Source of the DNA: Streptomyces camponoticapitis
GTDB lineage: Bacteria; Actinomycetota; Actinomycetes; Streptomycetales; Streptomycetaceae
Assembly (NCBI RefSeq): GCF_014646115.1
Contig: NZ_BMMV01000017.1
Coordinates: 1-64,000, forward strand
Length of the DNA: 64,000 bases
Direction of reading: 5' to 3'
How positions within the stretch are numbered: position 1 is the first letter of the stretch; each line of letters starts with the position of its first letter. The notes beneath the pieces are model-generated. The model saw nothing but the letters and a program-made list of their open reading frames with translations, did no database searches and was not told where the DNA came from. The translations under genes were made by a program, and so were the position numbers. Shown here one piece after another: positions 9,132-16,419 of the stretch.

Positions 9132-9992
9132 TCAGGCGGTGGCCCGGACGCTCAGCGCGGTGGAAGGCAGCATGATCCGCCCGTCGCCCGCCGCGTGGCG
9201 CTCGACGGCGTCGGCCACCGCGCCCCAGGTGCCGGGATCGTCCTCGGACCCGAAGCGGCGCTTGATCAGATCGAGTACGGCCCGGGGGGTGACCGCCCGG
9301 CCGAAGGCCGCGTACTCCGCGGGGTTCTGCAGCACGAACGGCACGGTGAACTCCGTGACCGTGACGTCGCTGAACCCCGCCGCCGTCACGGTCTTGGCGA
9401 GTGCGTCGGCCTCGCACATGCTGAACGGCCCCGGCTGCCCCGGGGGCGGCCCGGGCAGCCGCAGCCGCTCACCGAGCACGCGGGTGGCCGTGAACAGCAT
9501 GGGCACGGACTGCGGCGGCCCCCACGTGGTCGTCGCCAGCACCCCGCCCGGCTTGAGCACGCGCCGGATCGCCTCGAAGGTCGCGAGTTGGTCGATGACG
9601 AGCATCAGACCCCAGCGGCTCAGCACCACGTCGAACGACTCCGCGGCCAGGCCGATCGACTCCACGTCGCCTTCCACGAACTCGGCCTGGGGGAGCGCGG
9701 CAGCACGTGCGTGGGCCCGCGCGAGCATGGCGGTCGACAGATCCACCCCGACGACGCGACCCTCCGGGCCCACCGCCTCCGCGGCCCTGATCGCGGGCTC
9801 CCCGTGGCCGGTGCCCAGGTCGAGGACCGACTGACCGGGGCGTACGCCGCCCCGTTCGAGAAGGTGCTCGGTGGTGGGCTGTCCGCCGCGCTCGAAGATG
9901 TCGGTCGCGGCCGCCCAGCCGGCGCTCATGCCGTCCCAGGTGGACCGCTGGTTGTCCTTGAAGCGCTGCGGGTCGACGGACGGCGTGGGCAT
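9132..9992 (-). CDS. Class I SAM-dependent methyltransferase (UbiE-like)
   Basis: A 286-residue methyltransferase. The SAM-binding motif I is VLDLGTGHGEPA near residue 58, followed by VVGVDLS (motif Post I) and SFDVVLSRWGLM (motif II/III region). The N-terminal part FKDNQRSTWDGMSAGW is typical of UbiE/COQ5-like small-molecule methyltransferases. The start at 9992 (MPTPSVDPQ) fits the family; a longer open frame continues upstream but reads as shadow of the next gene. It is downstream of and co-directional with the maleylpyruvate-isomerase-like and PIG-L genes, 62 bp after the former. The substrate is unknown; a role as S- or O-methyltransferase in tailoring is only inferred from neighbours. 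Confidence 0.9.
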   Translation of the reverse strand: MPTPSVDPQRFKDNQRSTWDGMSAGWAAATDIFERGGQPTTEHLLERGGVRPGQSVLDLGTGHGEPAIRAAEAVGPEGRVVGVDLSTAMLARAHARAAALPQAEFVEGDVESIGLAAESFDVVLSRWGLMLVIDQLATFEAIRRVLKPGGVLATTTWGPPQSVPMLFTATRVLGERLRLPGPPPGQPGPFSMCEADALAKTVTAAGFSDVTVTEFTVPFVLQNPAEYAAFGRAVTPRAVLDLIKRRFGSEDDPGTWGAVADAVERHAAGDGRIMLPSTALSVRATA

Positions 9993-10054
9993 GTTCGCTC
10001 CAGACAGGGACGAGACGGAGGCGTCGGTGGGGCGGGGAGTCCGGTGGGCGTTGC

Positions 10055-10801
10055 TCAGTCGGTGGTCGCAGTCTTGACGGGGCCGAACTCGGAGAGGACG
10101 TCCAGGTACGGGAGCGGGTCTCCGTCCCAGTCGAGGGCGAGGATCTGCTCCCGGCTGCGGCGTCCGGCCATGACGCGCAGCAACTCGTGCCGGTCCGCGC
10201 GCAGTCGCGCGCCCGGCTCGCCGTCGCCGATCGTGCGCTCCATGCCCGCGTAGGAGAGGACCAGCGCGGGCAGTCCGAGGGCGCGGATGCGGTGCCCCAG
10301 GCCCATGCCGTATCCCGCGAGGGCCGTGGACAGCGCGGGGGACTCGGCCGCCCGGGGCAGGCCGAGGGCGGCGCGGATGTCGGTCTCGTGCACGACCAGG
10401 TCGTTGAGCGCGATATTGCCGGTCAGTGCCCCGAAGGGCGCGGCGTCCGGCCGCGGGCCGCGCAGCAGCTCCAGCAGCGGCGGGGTGGACTTCTGCCACT
10501 CGGCCACCAGTTGGTCCACCGGCCGGTCTTCCCGCTCGGTGACCTGCCGGGCGGTCATCGCGTCCCTGGCCCGCGCGACCCCGTCGTCGCGCCACTCGTC
10601 GAGAATGCTCTGCCCCTCGGCGAACTCCGGAAAGTTTCCCGTCGCGATGTCCGCGACGTATCCGGTGTGATGGGCCAGCACGTCGTGCACCGACCAGGCT
10701 GGGCAGGCGGGGACCCGCGTCTGCAATGCGGTCGCGGGATCGGTGACGACCGCGATCAGCCGCTCCTGGACATGCTGGTAGCCCTCTGCCGGATCGGGCA
10801 T
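10055..10801 (-). CDS. Maleylpyruvate isomerase (MDMPI/DinB-like) family protein
   Basis: A 248-residue protein of the mycothiol-dependent maleylpyruvate isomerase superfamily. The N-terminal DinB-like bundle has CPAWSVHDVLAHHTGYVADI (metal-site His near residue 48) and a second site LNDLVVHETDIRAALGLP near 145, giving the usual His/Glu/His metal triad. A smaller C-terminal domain follows. Family members use mycothiol as cofactor or transfer it to substrates. The neighbouring gene encodes a PIG-L amidase/deacetylase, the other class of mycothiol-handling enzyme, and the third gene a methyltransferase; the three share orientation with short gaps. The exact substrate cannot be read from sequence. 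Confidence 0.87.
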   Translation of the reverse strand: MPDPAEGYQHVQERLIAVVTDPATALQTRVPACPAWSVHDVLAHHTGYVADIATGNFPEFAEGQSILDEWRDDGVARARDAMTARQVTEREDRPVDQLVAEWQKSTPPLLELLRGPRPDAAPFGALTGNIALNDLVVHETDIRAALGLPRAAESPALSTALAGYGMGLGHRIRALGLPALVLSYAGMERTIGDGEPGARLRADRHELLRVMAGRRSREQILALDWDGDPLPYLDVLSEFGPVKTATTD

Positions 10802-10857
10802 GGTGACCTCACTTATCGGCGATCCGTACGTGTCTGGGGTCCGTCGGAGACGGTTTC

Positions 10858-11562
10858 TCAGCCCATCGGGTAACGGCGGAAGCCGACGGCGTAGTCGCAG
10901 CCGGCGCCCAGGCCGACGTATCCCGTCATGTTGCGGAGGAAGTCGTCGGGCTCGAAGTCGTTGTCCAGGCCGTCGATGTACGCCTGGTGCTCGCGCAGCG
11001 AGGCGACGCCGGCGTTGATCGTCTCGCTGACGTCGGCGAAGTGGGTCGGGTCGCCCGTGGCGGCCACGTACGCGTCCTTGAGGCCGGTCACCTTCGGGCC
11101 CGCTTCGGGGAAGACCCACTCGTTGGCGGCGTCCCGGCACGCGTCCAGCACTGCCAGCCCGAGGGCGCGGTGGTCGGAGTGGTTGACCGGCCCCTTCTCG
11201 CCCCAGGTGAGGTCGAAGCTCATGGTGATGACCACCTCGGGCCGCAGCCGCCGGAACGCGGCCGTCAGGTCCCGCCGCAGCGGCAGCCCGTACTCCAGCA
11301 AGCCGTCGGGGTGGTCGAGGAACTCGACGTCGCTCACTCCGACGACGGCCGCGCCGCGCCGCTGTTCCGCGACCCGCAGCGGGCCGACCTCGTCGGGGTG
11401 CTTGCCCGCGATGCCCGCCTCCCCGCGGCTGGCGAGTACGTAGCTGACGTGCTTGCCCTGGCCGGTCCACCGGGCGACCGCGGCGGCGACCCCGTACTCC
11501 AAGTCGTCGGGGTGAGCGGCGACGGCGACGGCGCGGCTCCAATCCTCCGGTATCGGCTGCAT
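10858..11562 (-). CDS. PIG-L family (LmbE-like) deacetylase/amidase
   Basis: A 234-residue zinc-dependent N-deacetylase or amidase of the PIG-L/LmbE fold, related to MshB (mycothiol synthesis) and Mca (mycothiol S-conjugate amidase). The metal motif AHPDDLEYG lies near residue 16 and the partner VNHSDHRALG near 125. Length and motif spacing fit the family. The upstream region has GGAAG shortly before the ATG. It is the first gene of the three-gene minus-strand group ending at 9132. The domain does not by itself discriminate between sugar deacetylation and mycothiol-conjugate cleavage. Confidence 0.9.
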   Translation of the reverse strand: MQPIPEDWSRAVAVAAHPDDLEYGVAAAVARWTGQGKHVSYVLASRGEAGIAGKHPDEVGPLRVAEQRRGAAVVGVSDVEFLDHPDGLLEYGLPLRRDLTAAFRRLRPEVVITMSFDLTWGEKGPVNHSDHRALGLAVLDACRDAANEWVFPEAGPKVTGLKDAYVAATGDPTHFADVSETINAGVASLREHQAYIDGLDNDFEPDDFLRNMTGYVGLGAGCDYAVGFRRYPMG

Positions 11563-11920
11563 CTTGCTTCCTTCGTGGTCAGATGTGTCGGAACACCCGG
11601 GCGGGATCTCGGCCGGCTCGGAAGGCGTGCGGAGACCCTGCCCGGGATTGACCGCGATCCGCGTGAGACTGCACGGGTGGAACGAGGGCGTCGTGCCGCC
11701 GACGGTGCGGATGGAGTGCGTTCAAAGCAGGTAGGCAACGACCGGTGTGATGCGGCCCGGTGTCCTGGCGATGCCGCTGGCAGAGTTACGTGGTCGATGC
11801 AGATGGACGGAACGTGGCTTGGCGATCCCGCAGCACTCACCACGCTCGCCCTCAAGGCCGCAGCTCATGACGTCGATATCACCATGCCGGGATGATGGTA
11901 TCGGAGTTGGGCGATGTTAT
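11563..11920. other. Intergenic stretch without a recognisable gene
   Basis: About 360 bp between the PIG-L start and the 3' end of the disrupted arsR. It must hold the promoter of the three-gene PIG-L operon. An imperfect hairpin, CGATATCACCAT-N6-ATGATGGTATCG at 11874-11903 (two mismatches in 12), lies just past the arsR stop and could be its terminator. No open frame here looks like a known protein. Confidence 0.5.
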
Positions 11921-12181
11921 CTAGGGTGTGTCGGGCTCGCCGTCCGGACGGAACTCCGCGCTGCCCGTGGTCTCCAGGATCTTCTCCGCGGACGACGTGA
12001 GCAGGTCCGGCAGGTCGGGATGGGCGAGCGAGTAGAACATCTGTCTTGCCTCCGGGCGCGCCACCACGAGACCGCACTCGCGCAGCACCGCCAAGTGGGC
12101 CGAGACCGAGGACTGCGCCATGCCCATGGCGGTCGTCAGGTCGACCACGCGTGCCTCGCCGCCGGCCAGTCGCTGCAGAAT
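11921..12181 (-). pseudogene. 3' half of an arsR regulator gene split by an IS
   Basis: This encodes the C-terminal three quarters of an ArsR/SmtB-type repressor: RLAGGEARVVDLT, then the recognition helix region MAQSSVSAHLAVLRECGLV, the wing region ARPEARQMFYSL and a short acidic tail. The 5' part lies at 13115-13223 beyond the insertion sequence. Removing the IS and one copy of the 10-bp duplication gives the continuous reading LADPARLSILQRLAGGEA in frame, for a protein of about 119 residues. The split gene cannot make an intact repressor. Confidence 0.9.
12172..12181. repeat. Target site duplication, left copy
   Basis: GCTGCAGAAT directly abuts the left end of the IS; the right copy (13115-13124) is GCTGAAGAAT, 9 of 10 identical. 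ISAs1-family elements are known for 8-10 bp duplications. Confidence 0.85.
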
Positions 12182-12210
12182 CAGGGCTGATTCAAAGTCG
12201 TGGTGATCAT
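12182..12210 (+). repeat. IS left terminal inverted repeat
   Basis: The 29-bp terminal repeat pairs with 13086-13114 with two mismatches at positions 19-20. Confidence 0.9.
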
Positions 12211-12223
12211 GTGGTGTTGCTGG

Positions 12224-12972
12224 TCACGGGAGGCCGATCAAGTCCAGTGGGAGGGTGAAGGGCTGGTAGGAGACCTTGCGCAGGCCGCCGGCGATGCTGT
12301 GGTGCCCGGCGGCGCGCAGGGTGCTGATCGCGAAGCTGCGGAGCGTGGCCGTGTTCTCCGGGCCGTGCCCGTTTCGGATCCTGGAGGCGTCCTCGCCGAA
12401 CGTGGTGTCTCGGACGTAGTGGACGGCCTCGATGCCCCACTGCGTCGGGCGAGTTTCCCGATGGCCTGCGGCGATGCGTCACGGGCCGGCACCCGCAGCC
12501 GGCTGACGGTGCGCCCGCCGGGCAGCACGGCCGACAGCAGATGCGCGGCCGGCGCGCAGGCGGTGCGCGAGCCGCGGGCACACTTACCGTCCACGGCCAG
12601 ATGTGCCGCACCGGCGGGATCACAGCCGAGCAGGTCGGCGAGCCCACCGGGGCACACCACGGCCAGAATGCGGCGGATCGTCGAGCCGGACGCCGCCCGG
12701 CGCACGCCCAGCGGACCGACGGCCCGCACACCGAGGCGGGCCAGTGTGTCCTGCGGCGCGTGACGGGCCCACTGGCCGACGGCCAGGTAGGAACGGGCAC
12801 CGGCCAGCACCGCGCAGCAGGCGGTGAGCACCACCGCCACCAGTGAGTGCCGCCGTCCGCGCCGGTGGCGCGGGTCGCGAAGAACCGCGAGCCGCTCAGC
12901 GATGCCGCTCACGGCACGCTGGGCGGCAGCGGGCGACTTGGTCAGGCAGACGGTGGCAGACTGGCGGCACAT
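12224..12972 (-). pseudogene. ISAs1-family transposase, internal deletion plus frameshift
   Basis: The N-terminal part (DPRHRRGRRHSLVAVVL, a typical ISAs1 start region, then LAVDGKCARGSR) is in one frame up to SRLRVPA. There the sequence jumps directly to the late motif RDASPQAIGKLAR, skipping about 150 residues that include most of the DDE catalytic region. Near 12445 the frame changes; the C-terminus (QWGIEAVHYVRDTTFGEDAS ... LRKVSYQPFTLPLDLIGLP) continues in another frame to a stop at 12224. Both lesions make it non-functional. Family identity is from remembered ISAs1 C-terminal motifs. Confidence 0.88.
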
Positions 12973-13085
12973 CGAAGCTTCGGAAGCACTGGGCGACTTG
13001 GCAAGGTCACCCCGCCAACCGGAGCTTCGTTGCGTTCGTCACGGCCTCCCCCGGATCCTCACACCATCACGACCTGCACACCCTT

Positions 13086-13114
13086 ATGATCACCCAGACT
13101 TTGAATCAGCCCTG
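13086..13114 (-). repeat. IS right terminal inverted repeat
   Basis: Inverted copy of the left end; it begins CAGGGCTGATTCAAAGTC when read on the minus strand. Confidence 0.9.
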
Positions 13115-13124
13115 GCTGAAGAAT
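13115..13124. repeat. Target site duplication, right copy
   Basis: GCTGAAGAAT immediately after the right IS end; it pairs with 12172-12181 with one mismatch. Confidence 0.85.
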
Positions 13125-13223
13125 GGACAGCCGGGCCGGATCGGCGAGGCCCCGGAACAGTGACACGGCGGGCGCGAGATTCTTTCGGAATTCGGGCGAT
13201 GCAGCCCCGCTCGTTATCGCCAT
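13115..13223 (-). pseudogene. 5' part of the IS-split arsR gene
   Basis: Reads MAITSGAASPEF, then VSLFRGLADPARLSIL, the first helix pair of an ArsR-family winged helix, before running into the IS. ATG at 13221-13223. No clear ribosome binding site is seen. It joins in frame to the fragment at 11921-12181 once the IS is removed. Confidence 0.88.
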
Positions 13224-13325
13224 ACGTCGACGATAACACTCGGCGTAATTGCCCAGAACGGGCTGCCATACAACATGCGCAGGGGGTCGTGATTTAGCAA
13301 TCCGCAGGCCCGCACGAGATACCGT

Positions 13326-13718
13326 TCATGACGCATTTCCTTCTACGGTGCCGTGAATATGACCGCACGCCGTATCGGCGCCCACTGCGGCCAGAAGGTG
13401 CCCCGCGTTGTTCAGCAGATCGAGGAGTTCCGGCTGATGGGTTATGTAGTAAGCGTGACCGTGCTCCGCGATGCGCCGGTCCACCAGCCCGCAGTCCATG
13501 AGATACGACAGGTGTGCCGAAGTGGTGGCGGAGGGCAGACCCAGGGCCTTCACGAGATCGACGACGGTGCCCTCGCCGAACGTCAGGCGCTGGAGGATTG
13601 CCAGCCTCGTGGTGTCGCCCAGGAGGTGGAACAGCGCCACCGTCGCCGCCTTGGTCTCGCCGGCGGTCCTGGTCTTGACGTCGAGATGGTCGCCGGATCG
13701 GCCCCAACTACGGGTCAT
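13326..13718 (-). CDS. ArsR/SmtB-family metal-responsive-type repressor
   Basis: An intact 130-residue winged-helix repressor: LFHLLGDTTRLAILQRL (helix 1-2), LVKALGLPSATTSAHLSYLM (recognition helix) and CGLVDRRIAEHGHAYYI (wing). The Cys in the recognition-helix turn (DCGLV) and a C-terminal ACGHIHG block provide candidate metal ligands, reminiscent of CmtR/CadC-type Cd/Pb sensors, but this is inference. The start at 13718 has GGAAGGAA upstream; a longer frame adds 29 residues without family character. It is divergent from the methyltransferase-like membrane gene at 14122 across a 400-bp gap. It is a distant paralogue of the split arsR next door. Confidence 0.9.
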   Translation of the reverse strand: MTRSWGRSGDHLDVKTRTAGETKAATVALFHLLGDTTRLAILQRLTFGEGTVVDLVKALGLPSATTSAHLSYLMDCGLVDRRIAEHGHAYYITHQPELLDLLNNAGHLLAAVGADTACGHIHGTVEGNAS

Positions 13719-14121
13719 TCTGATTCCTTCCGGTTGGGTCGGAAGTAGCGATGTGTTGCCATGTGTGCGTGAACAGGCATTCAGTGCTTCGTCGCGCGGA
13801 GCCATGGGGGTGTCCCACCTCCGTGCTCGCTCATTACCCGCAATGGTACGGGCGTATCGAAGGATGTCCAGCCACTTGAGTAAGCGAAGACCGACATTCC
13901 TCTTGAGTCATTCGGGCGGCGCCGGGTCATGAAGTCCGCGGAGTGCGGATACCCTCTCGATATTCATGCCTATTTGGGCACATTGGGGGCATTTCCGGGG
14001 GGTCGTTGTGGGTGGGGGGCTTTGATCGATGATATAACGTCGGATTACGCCCTGTCCTGGCGCTGCACTGACCACGAACGCGGCTCGTTCCGTAGCCGCG
14101 TGTTTCTCGGAGGTGAGTACT
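13719..14121. promoter_or_regulatory. Divergent intergenic region, arsR / ICMT-like gene
   Basis: About 400 bp without a gene, less GC-rich than the surroundings. It must contain the two divergent promoters. A repeated octamer-like motif (CACTTGAGT near 13872 and CTCTTGAGT near 13900) and the AT-rich GATGATATAACGTC near 14026 are the only features noticed; no clean ArsR-type dyad was identified. Confidence 0.4.
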
Positions 14122-14751
14122 GTGCCCGTCCTTGCGCTCGTCCTTTTTGTGGCATTCGTACTGTTGGCCGGTGTTGCTCGGGCTCTGATCCAGCAGCGCC
14201 GCAACGACGACACGGGCATTCGCGCCCGCGCGTCGATCCCGGCCCAGCAGCAGGCGAGGTCCGTGCTGGTCACCGGGACGGTGCTGGTGGGTATCGCGGC
14301 GCCGGTGGCCGATCTCGTCGGCCTCGACGCGATAGGTTTCCTCGATCACACGGCCGTGCGGCTGACCGGTGCGGGTATCGCCGTGCTGACGCTGATCCTG
14401 GTCCTCGGTGCCCAGAGCGCCATGGGGGCTTCCTGGCGCAACGACGTCGACCCGGAGGAGAGCACCGCCCTGGTCACGGGCGGCCCCTTCGCCCTCATCC
14501 GCAACCCGATCTACACCGCCACCCTCGTCTTCGTCCTTGGCATCGCCCTGGTCGTGCCCAACTACCTGGCCCTGGTTGGAGGGGCGGCGTGCCTGCTCGG
14601 TCTGCAGCTCCAGGTGCGGCGGGTGGAGGAGCCCTACCTCCGCCGCGTCCACGGCAGCCCGTACCACCAGTACTGTGCCAGCACCGGCCGTTTCCTTCCG
14701 GTCATCGGCCGGGTGCGTGTTCCGGAGGCCGAGGCCGACCAGTCGGCCTGA
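14122..14751 (+). CDS. Isoprenylcysteine carboxyl methyltransferase (ICMT)-like membrane protein
   Basis: A 209-residue membrane protein: one N-terminal transmembrane segment (LALVLFVAFVLLAGVARAL), two more around residues 50-95 and another pair near 140-165. The C-terminal half has the ICMT/PEMT-type SAM signature GPFALIRNPIYTATLVF and the tail EEPYLRRVHGSPYHQY. Bacterial members have no known isoprenylated substrate; many sit beside ArsR or cation-resistance genes. The start is GTG 14122 because GGAGG at 14109-14113 is at the correct distance; GTG 14113 overlaps that site. The ArsR next to it may control it. Confidence 0.85.
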   Translation: MPVLALVLFVAFVLLAGVARALIQQRRNDDTGIRARASIPAQQQARSVLVTGTVLVGIAAPVADLVGLDAIGFLDHTAVRLTGAGIAVLTLILVLGAQSAMGASWRNDVDPEESTALVTGGPFALIRNPIYTATLVFVLGIALVVPNYLALVGGAACLLGLQLQVRRVEEPYLRRVHGSPYHQYCASTGRFLPVIGRVRVPEAEADQSA

Positions 14752-14772
14752 CCGAGGCCGCCGGCTGACGCA

Positions 14773-14820
14773 GACCGTGGGTTCTTGTTTCACACCTGTG
14801 TGAAACAAGAACCCACGGTC
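14773..14820. terminator. Perfect 48-bp palindrome, bidirectional terminator
   Basis: Arms of 23 bp (beginning GACCGTGGGTTCTTGTTTCA) are perfectly complementary around a 2-base centre. It lies between the ICMT-like gene and the convergent kinase pseudogene. AT content is clearly higher than the surroundings. Most simply a bidirectional terminator; a mobile or protein-binding origin cannot be excluded. Confidence 0.75.
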
Positions 14821-14850
14821 GCTGCGCAGCCGGCCGGGTGGTCGATCTCG

Positions 14851-15590
14851 TCAGCGCTCCGCCGTCGGCCGCGGCGGCCGGACTTCCCAAGCAGGCCGTT
14901 GGGGCCGGTCGTTGTAGACGATGACGTCGGCGTGGTCGGTGGGGCGTGCCGTGGCGAAGTAGAGCTGCTGGGCGGGGATGTAGCGGTGGCGCCAGGACCG
15001 TTCGATGTCCGTGGCACCGGCGGTGGACCCCGCCTGTGCGGTGGCCCGGTTCCGGGCGCGACCCACCGTCTCGTCGAACGGGACGGACACCAAGATGCGC
15101 AGGTCCCACCGGTCGATGGGATCCGGGCGCAGGAGGAAGACGCCGTCGAAGAGCAGGACGGCGTCTGCGGCGGCGGTCCTGGCCGGCGGGGACGCGGGGG
15201 TGTCGGTGCCGCCGTCGTGGACCGCGTGCCGGAACCTCCGGTCGCCGCCGGGGCCCAGCGGATCGAGCAGGACCGGCACAGCGCGGCGCGGTCGTGGGCG
15301 TCGTGGTAGCAGCTTGCGGCGGAGCACCGGCCGCGTCGGTAGCGCTGCTCGCGGGGGAAGAGGAAGTCGTCGACGGTCGCGCGGACGACGTCGCGGCCCT
15401 GCGCGCGCAGGGAGACGGCGAGTTCGTCGGCCAGTGTGGTCTTCCCGGCGGCGGGCGGCCCGTCGACGGCGACCCGCAGCGGGTGCGCGGTCGTGACGGA
15501 GCCGATCACCCCGGCCAGCCGGCCGATGAGCCCGGCGCGGGTACCTCGGTCCGTGGCTGCCTCCCATGCGGTGTCTCTACGGGTCCTCAC
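14851..15590 (-). pseudogene. Uridine-kinase-like P-loop kinase, frameshifted
   Basis: The first part (GTG at 15590) has the Walker A motif VDGPPAAGKTTLADELA and VRATVDDFLFPREQRY, typical of the Streptomyces uridine-kinase-like family. Family sequence stops near 15275 in this frame. The remainder continues one frame over as VLLDPLGPGGDRRFRHAV, LLFDGVFLLRP, RWDLRILVSVPFDETV to the stop at 14851. The junction is at GCTGTGCCGGTCCTGCTCGA on the minus strand, where one base appears missing. Total length without the shift would be about 245 residues, as expected for the family. It is either a true pseudogene or a sequencing error. Confidence 0.85.
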
Positions 15591-15599
15591 ATGCCGCGT

Positions 15600-15926
15600 T
15601 CAAGGGGTGTCCGGATCGGCAGGTCCACCGTCCTCTACGGCACGCTGCCCACCCGCTCGCGGCCTCCCAGCATCCCGCGCCGCGCCCGCGGCGGGGGCGG
15701 GCTGGTCCATCAGCCGCCACACGGGGAAGATCGCCGGGGCGAGCGTGACGACGAGGTACGCACCACCGAGCACCCACGTCGCGGCGAACAGCCCCGCCGA
15801 GTCCACGAAGTACCCCGCGACGAGGCCCCCGAGCGGCGTGACCGTCAGCACCGAGGCGGTGGTCGCGCTGAGCGCCGATGTCTGCGAGCCCTGCCGGCAA
15901 GAGACCCGTGGTGCTTGCGGAGCCGG
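15600..15926 (-). pseudogene. C-terminal remnant of an MFS transporter
   Basis: An open stretch of about 100 residues reading TTASVLTVTPLGGLVAGYF, AGLFAATWVLGGAYLVVTLA and PVWRLMDQP, the pattern of the last two transmembrane helices of a 12-TM major facilitator exporter. The upstream ten helices are absent; sequence before about 15890 on the coding strand loses family character. There is no usable start. It lies head to tail with other fragments in the 15.6-17.2 kb strip. Confidence 0.75.
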
Positions 15927-16155
15927 TTACGTGGTTCGTACGTCCGCGACCGCGTGGGACAGGGTGGCTATGCCTTCTGCTATTGCGCGTTCCGAAAGGG
16001 TTGCGTAGCCGAAGATCAGGCCGCCCGGGCCCGCCGGGTTGAGGCGGTAGCGGGCGACGCTGCGTAGGGCGACGCCGCGGCGGGCGGAGGCGGCGACGAC
16101 TGCCGCCTCGTCGAGATCCGGCGGCAGCCAGGCGACCACGTGTTGCCATGGTGGT
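15927..16155 (-). pseudogene. C-terminal remnant of a MocR/PdxR-type regulator
   Basis: About 75 residues reading HVVAWLPPDLDEAAVVAASA, RRGVALRSVARYRL and GLIFGYATLSERAIAEGIAT match the C-terminal end of the aminotransferase domain of MocR-family GntR regulators (or the related class I aminotransferases). The wHTH domain and PLP-binding core are missing. The sequence preceding it is low-complexity and unrelated. Confidence 0.72.
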
Positions 16156-16199
16156 GTCGAAGGTGTGGGCGTGACGGGGGTGGGCACGGCGGGTGGGTG

Positions 16200-16323
16200 G
16201 CTGGAGGGGCACGGCGGGGGCGCCGGGCTGGGGCGGGATCGTGTAGTTCCACTCGCCGTGGAAGCTGTCGGGGGTGATGGTGAGTGCGGCGGCGTGCTGG
16301 GCGTCGATTTCGATACCGATGGG
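16200..16323 (-). pseudogene. ISAzo13-type transposase tail fragment
   Basis: In the minus frame, IEIDAQHAAALTITPDSF followed by HGEWNYTIPPQ matches the remembered C-terminal signature (FHGEWNYT) of ISAzo13-family transposases. A stop lies just upstream at 16325-16327 and no catalytic part remains. Too short for certainty. Confidence 0.55.
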
Positions 16324-16371
16324 CTAGGTGCCCTCGTCCAGGCGGGCTTCACGCTGGCGAGACGCCGACGT

Positions 16372-16419
16372 ATCAATCGGATAGGCGGGCCGGGTGACCG
16401 GCCCTCCTACCCGATTGAT
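16372..16419. repeat. Long hairpin with GTGA tetraloop
   Basis: ATCAATCGG-A-TAGG-C-GGGCCGG, loop GTGA, then the complementary arm with two mismatches: 22-base arms, 48 bases in all. It sits upstream of the transposase remnant among gene fragments, with no intact gene to terminate. Could be a remnant IS end, an extragenic palindrome or a structured RNA. Confidence 0.7.

Larger units (their letters stand above)
12182..13114 (-). mobile_element. ISAs1-family insertion sequence, internally deleted (933 bp)
   Basis: The ends are inverted repeats: the first 18 bases CAGGGCTGATTCAAAGTC are identical at both termini, and 27 of 29 match overall (12182-12210 against 13086-13114). The element carries a broken ISAs1-type transposase on the minus strand. 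Full ISAs1 elements are about 1.2-1.4 kb; this copy lacks roughly 450 bp of the catalytic middle. It is inserted in an arsR gene and flanked by a 10-bp target duplication, so boundaries are exact. It is probably non-autonomous but could be moved by a full copy elsewhere. Confidence 0.92.
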
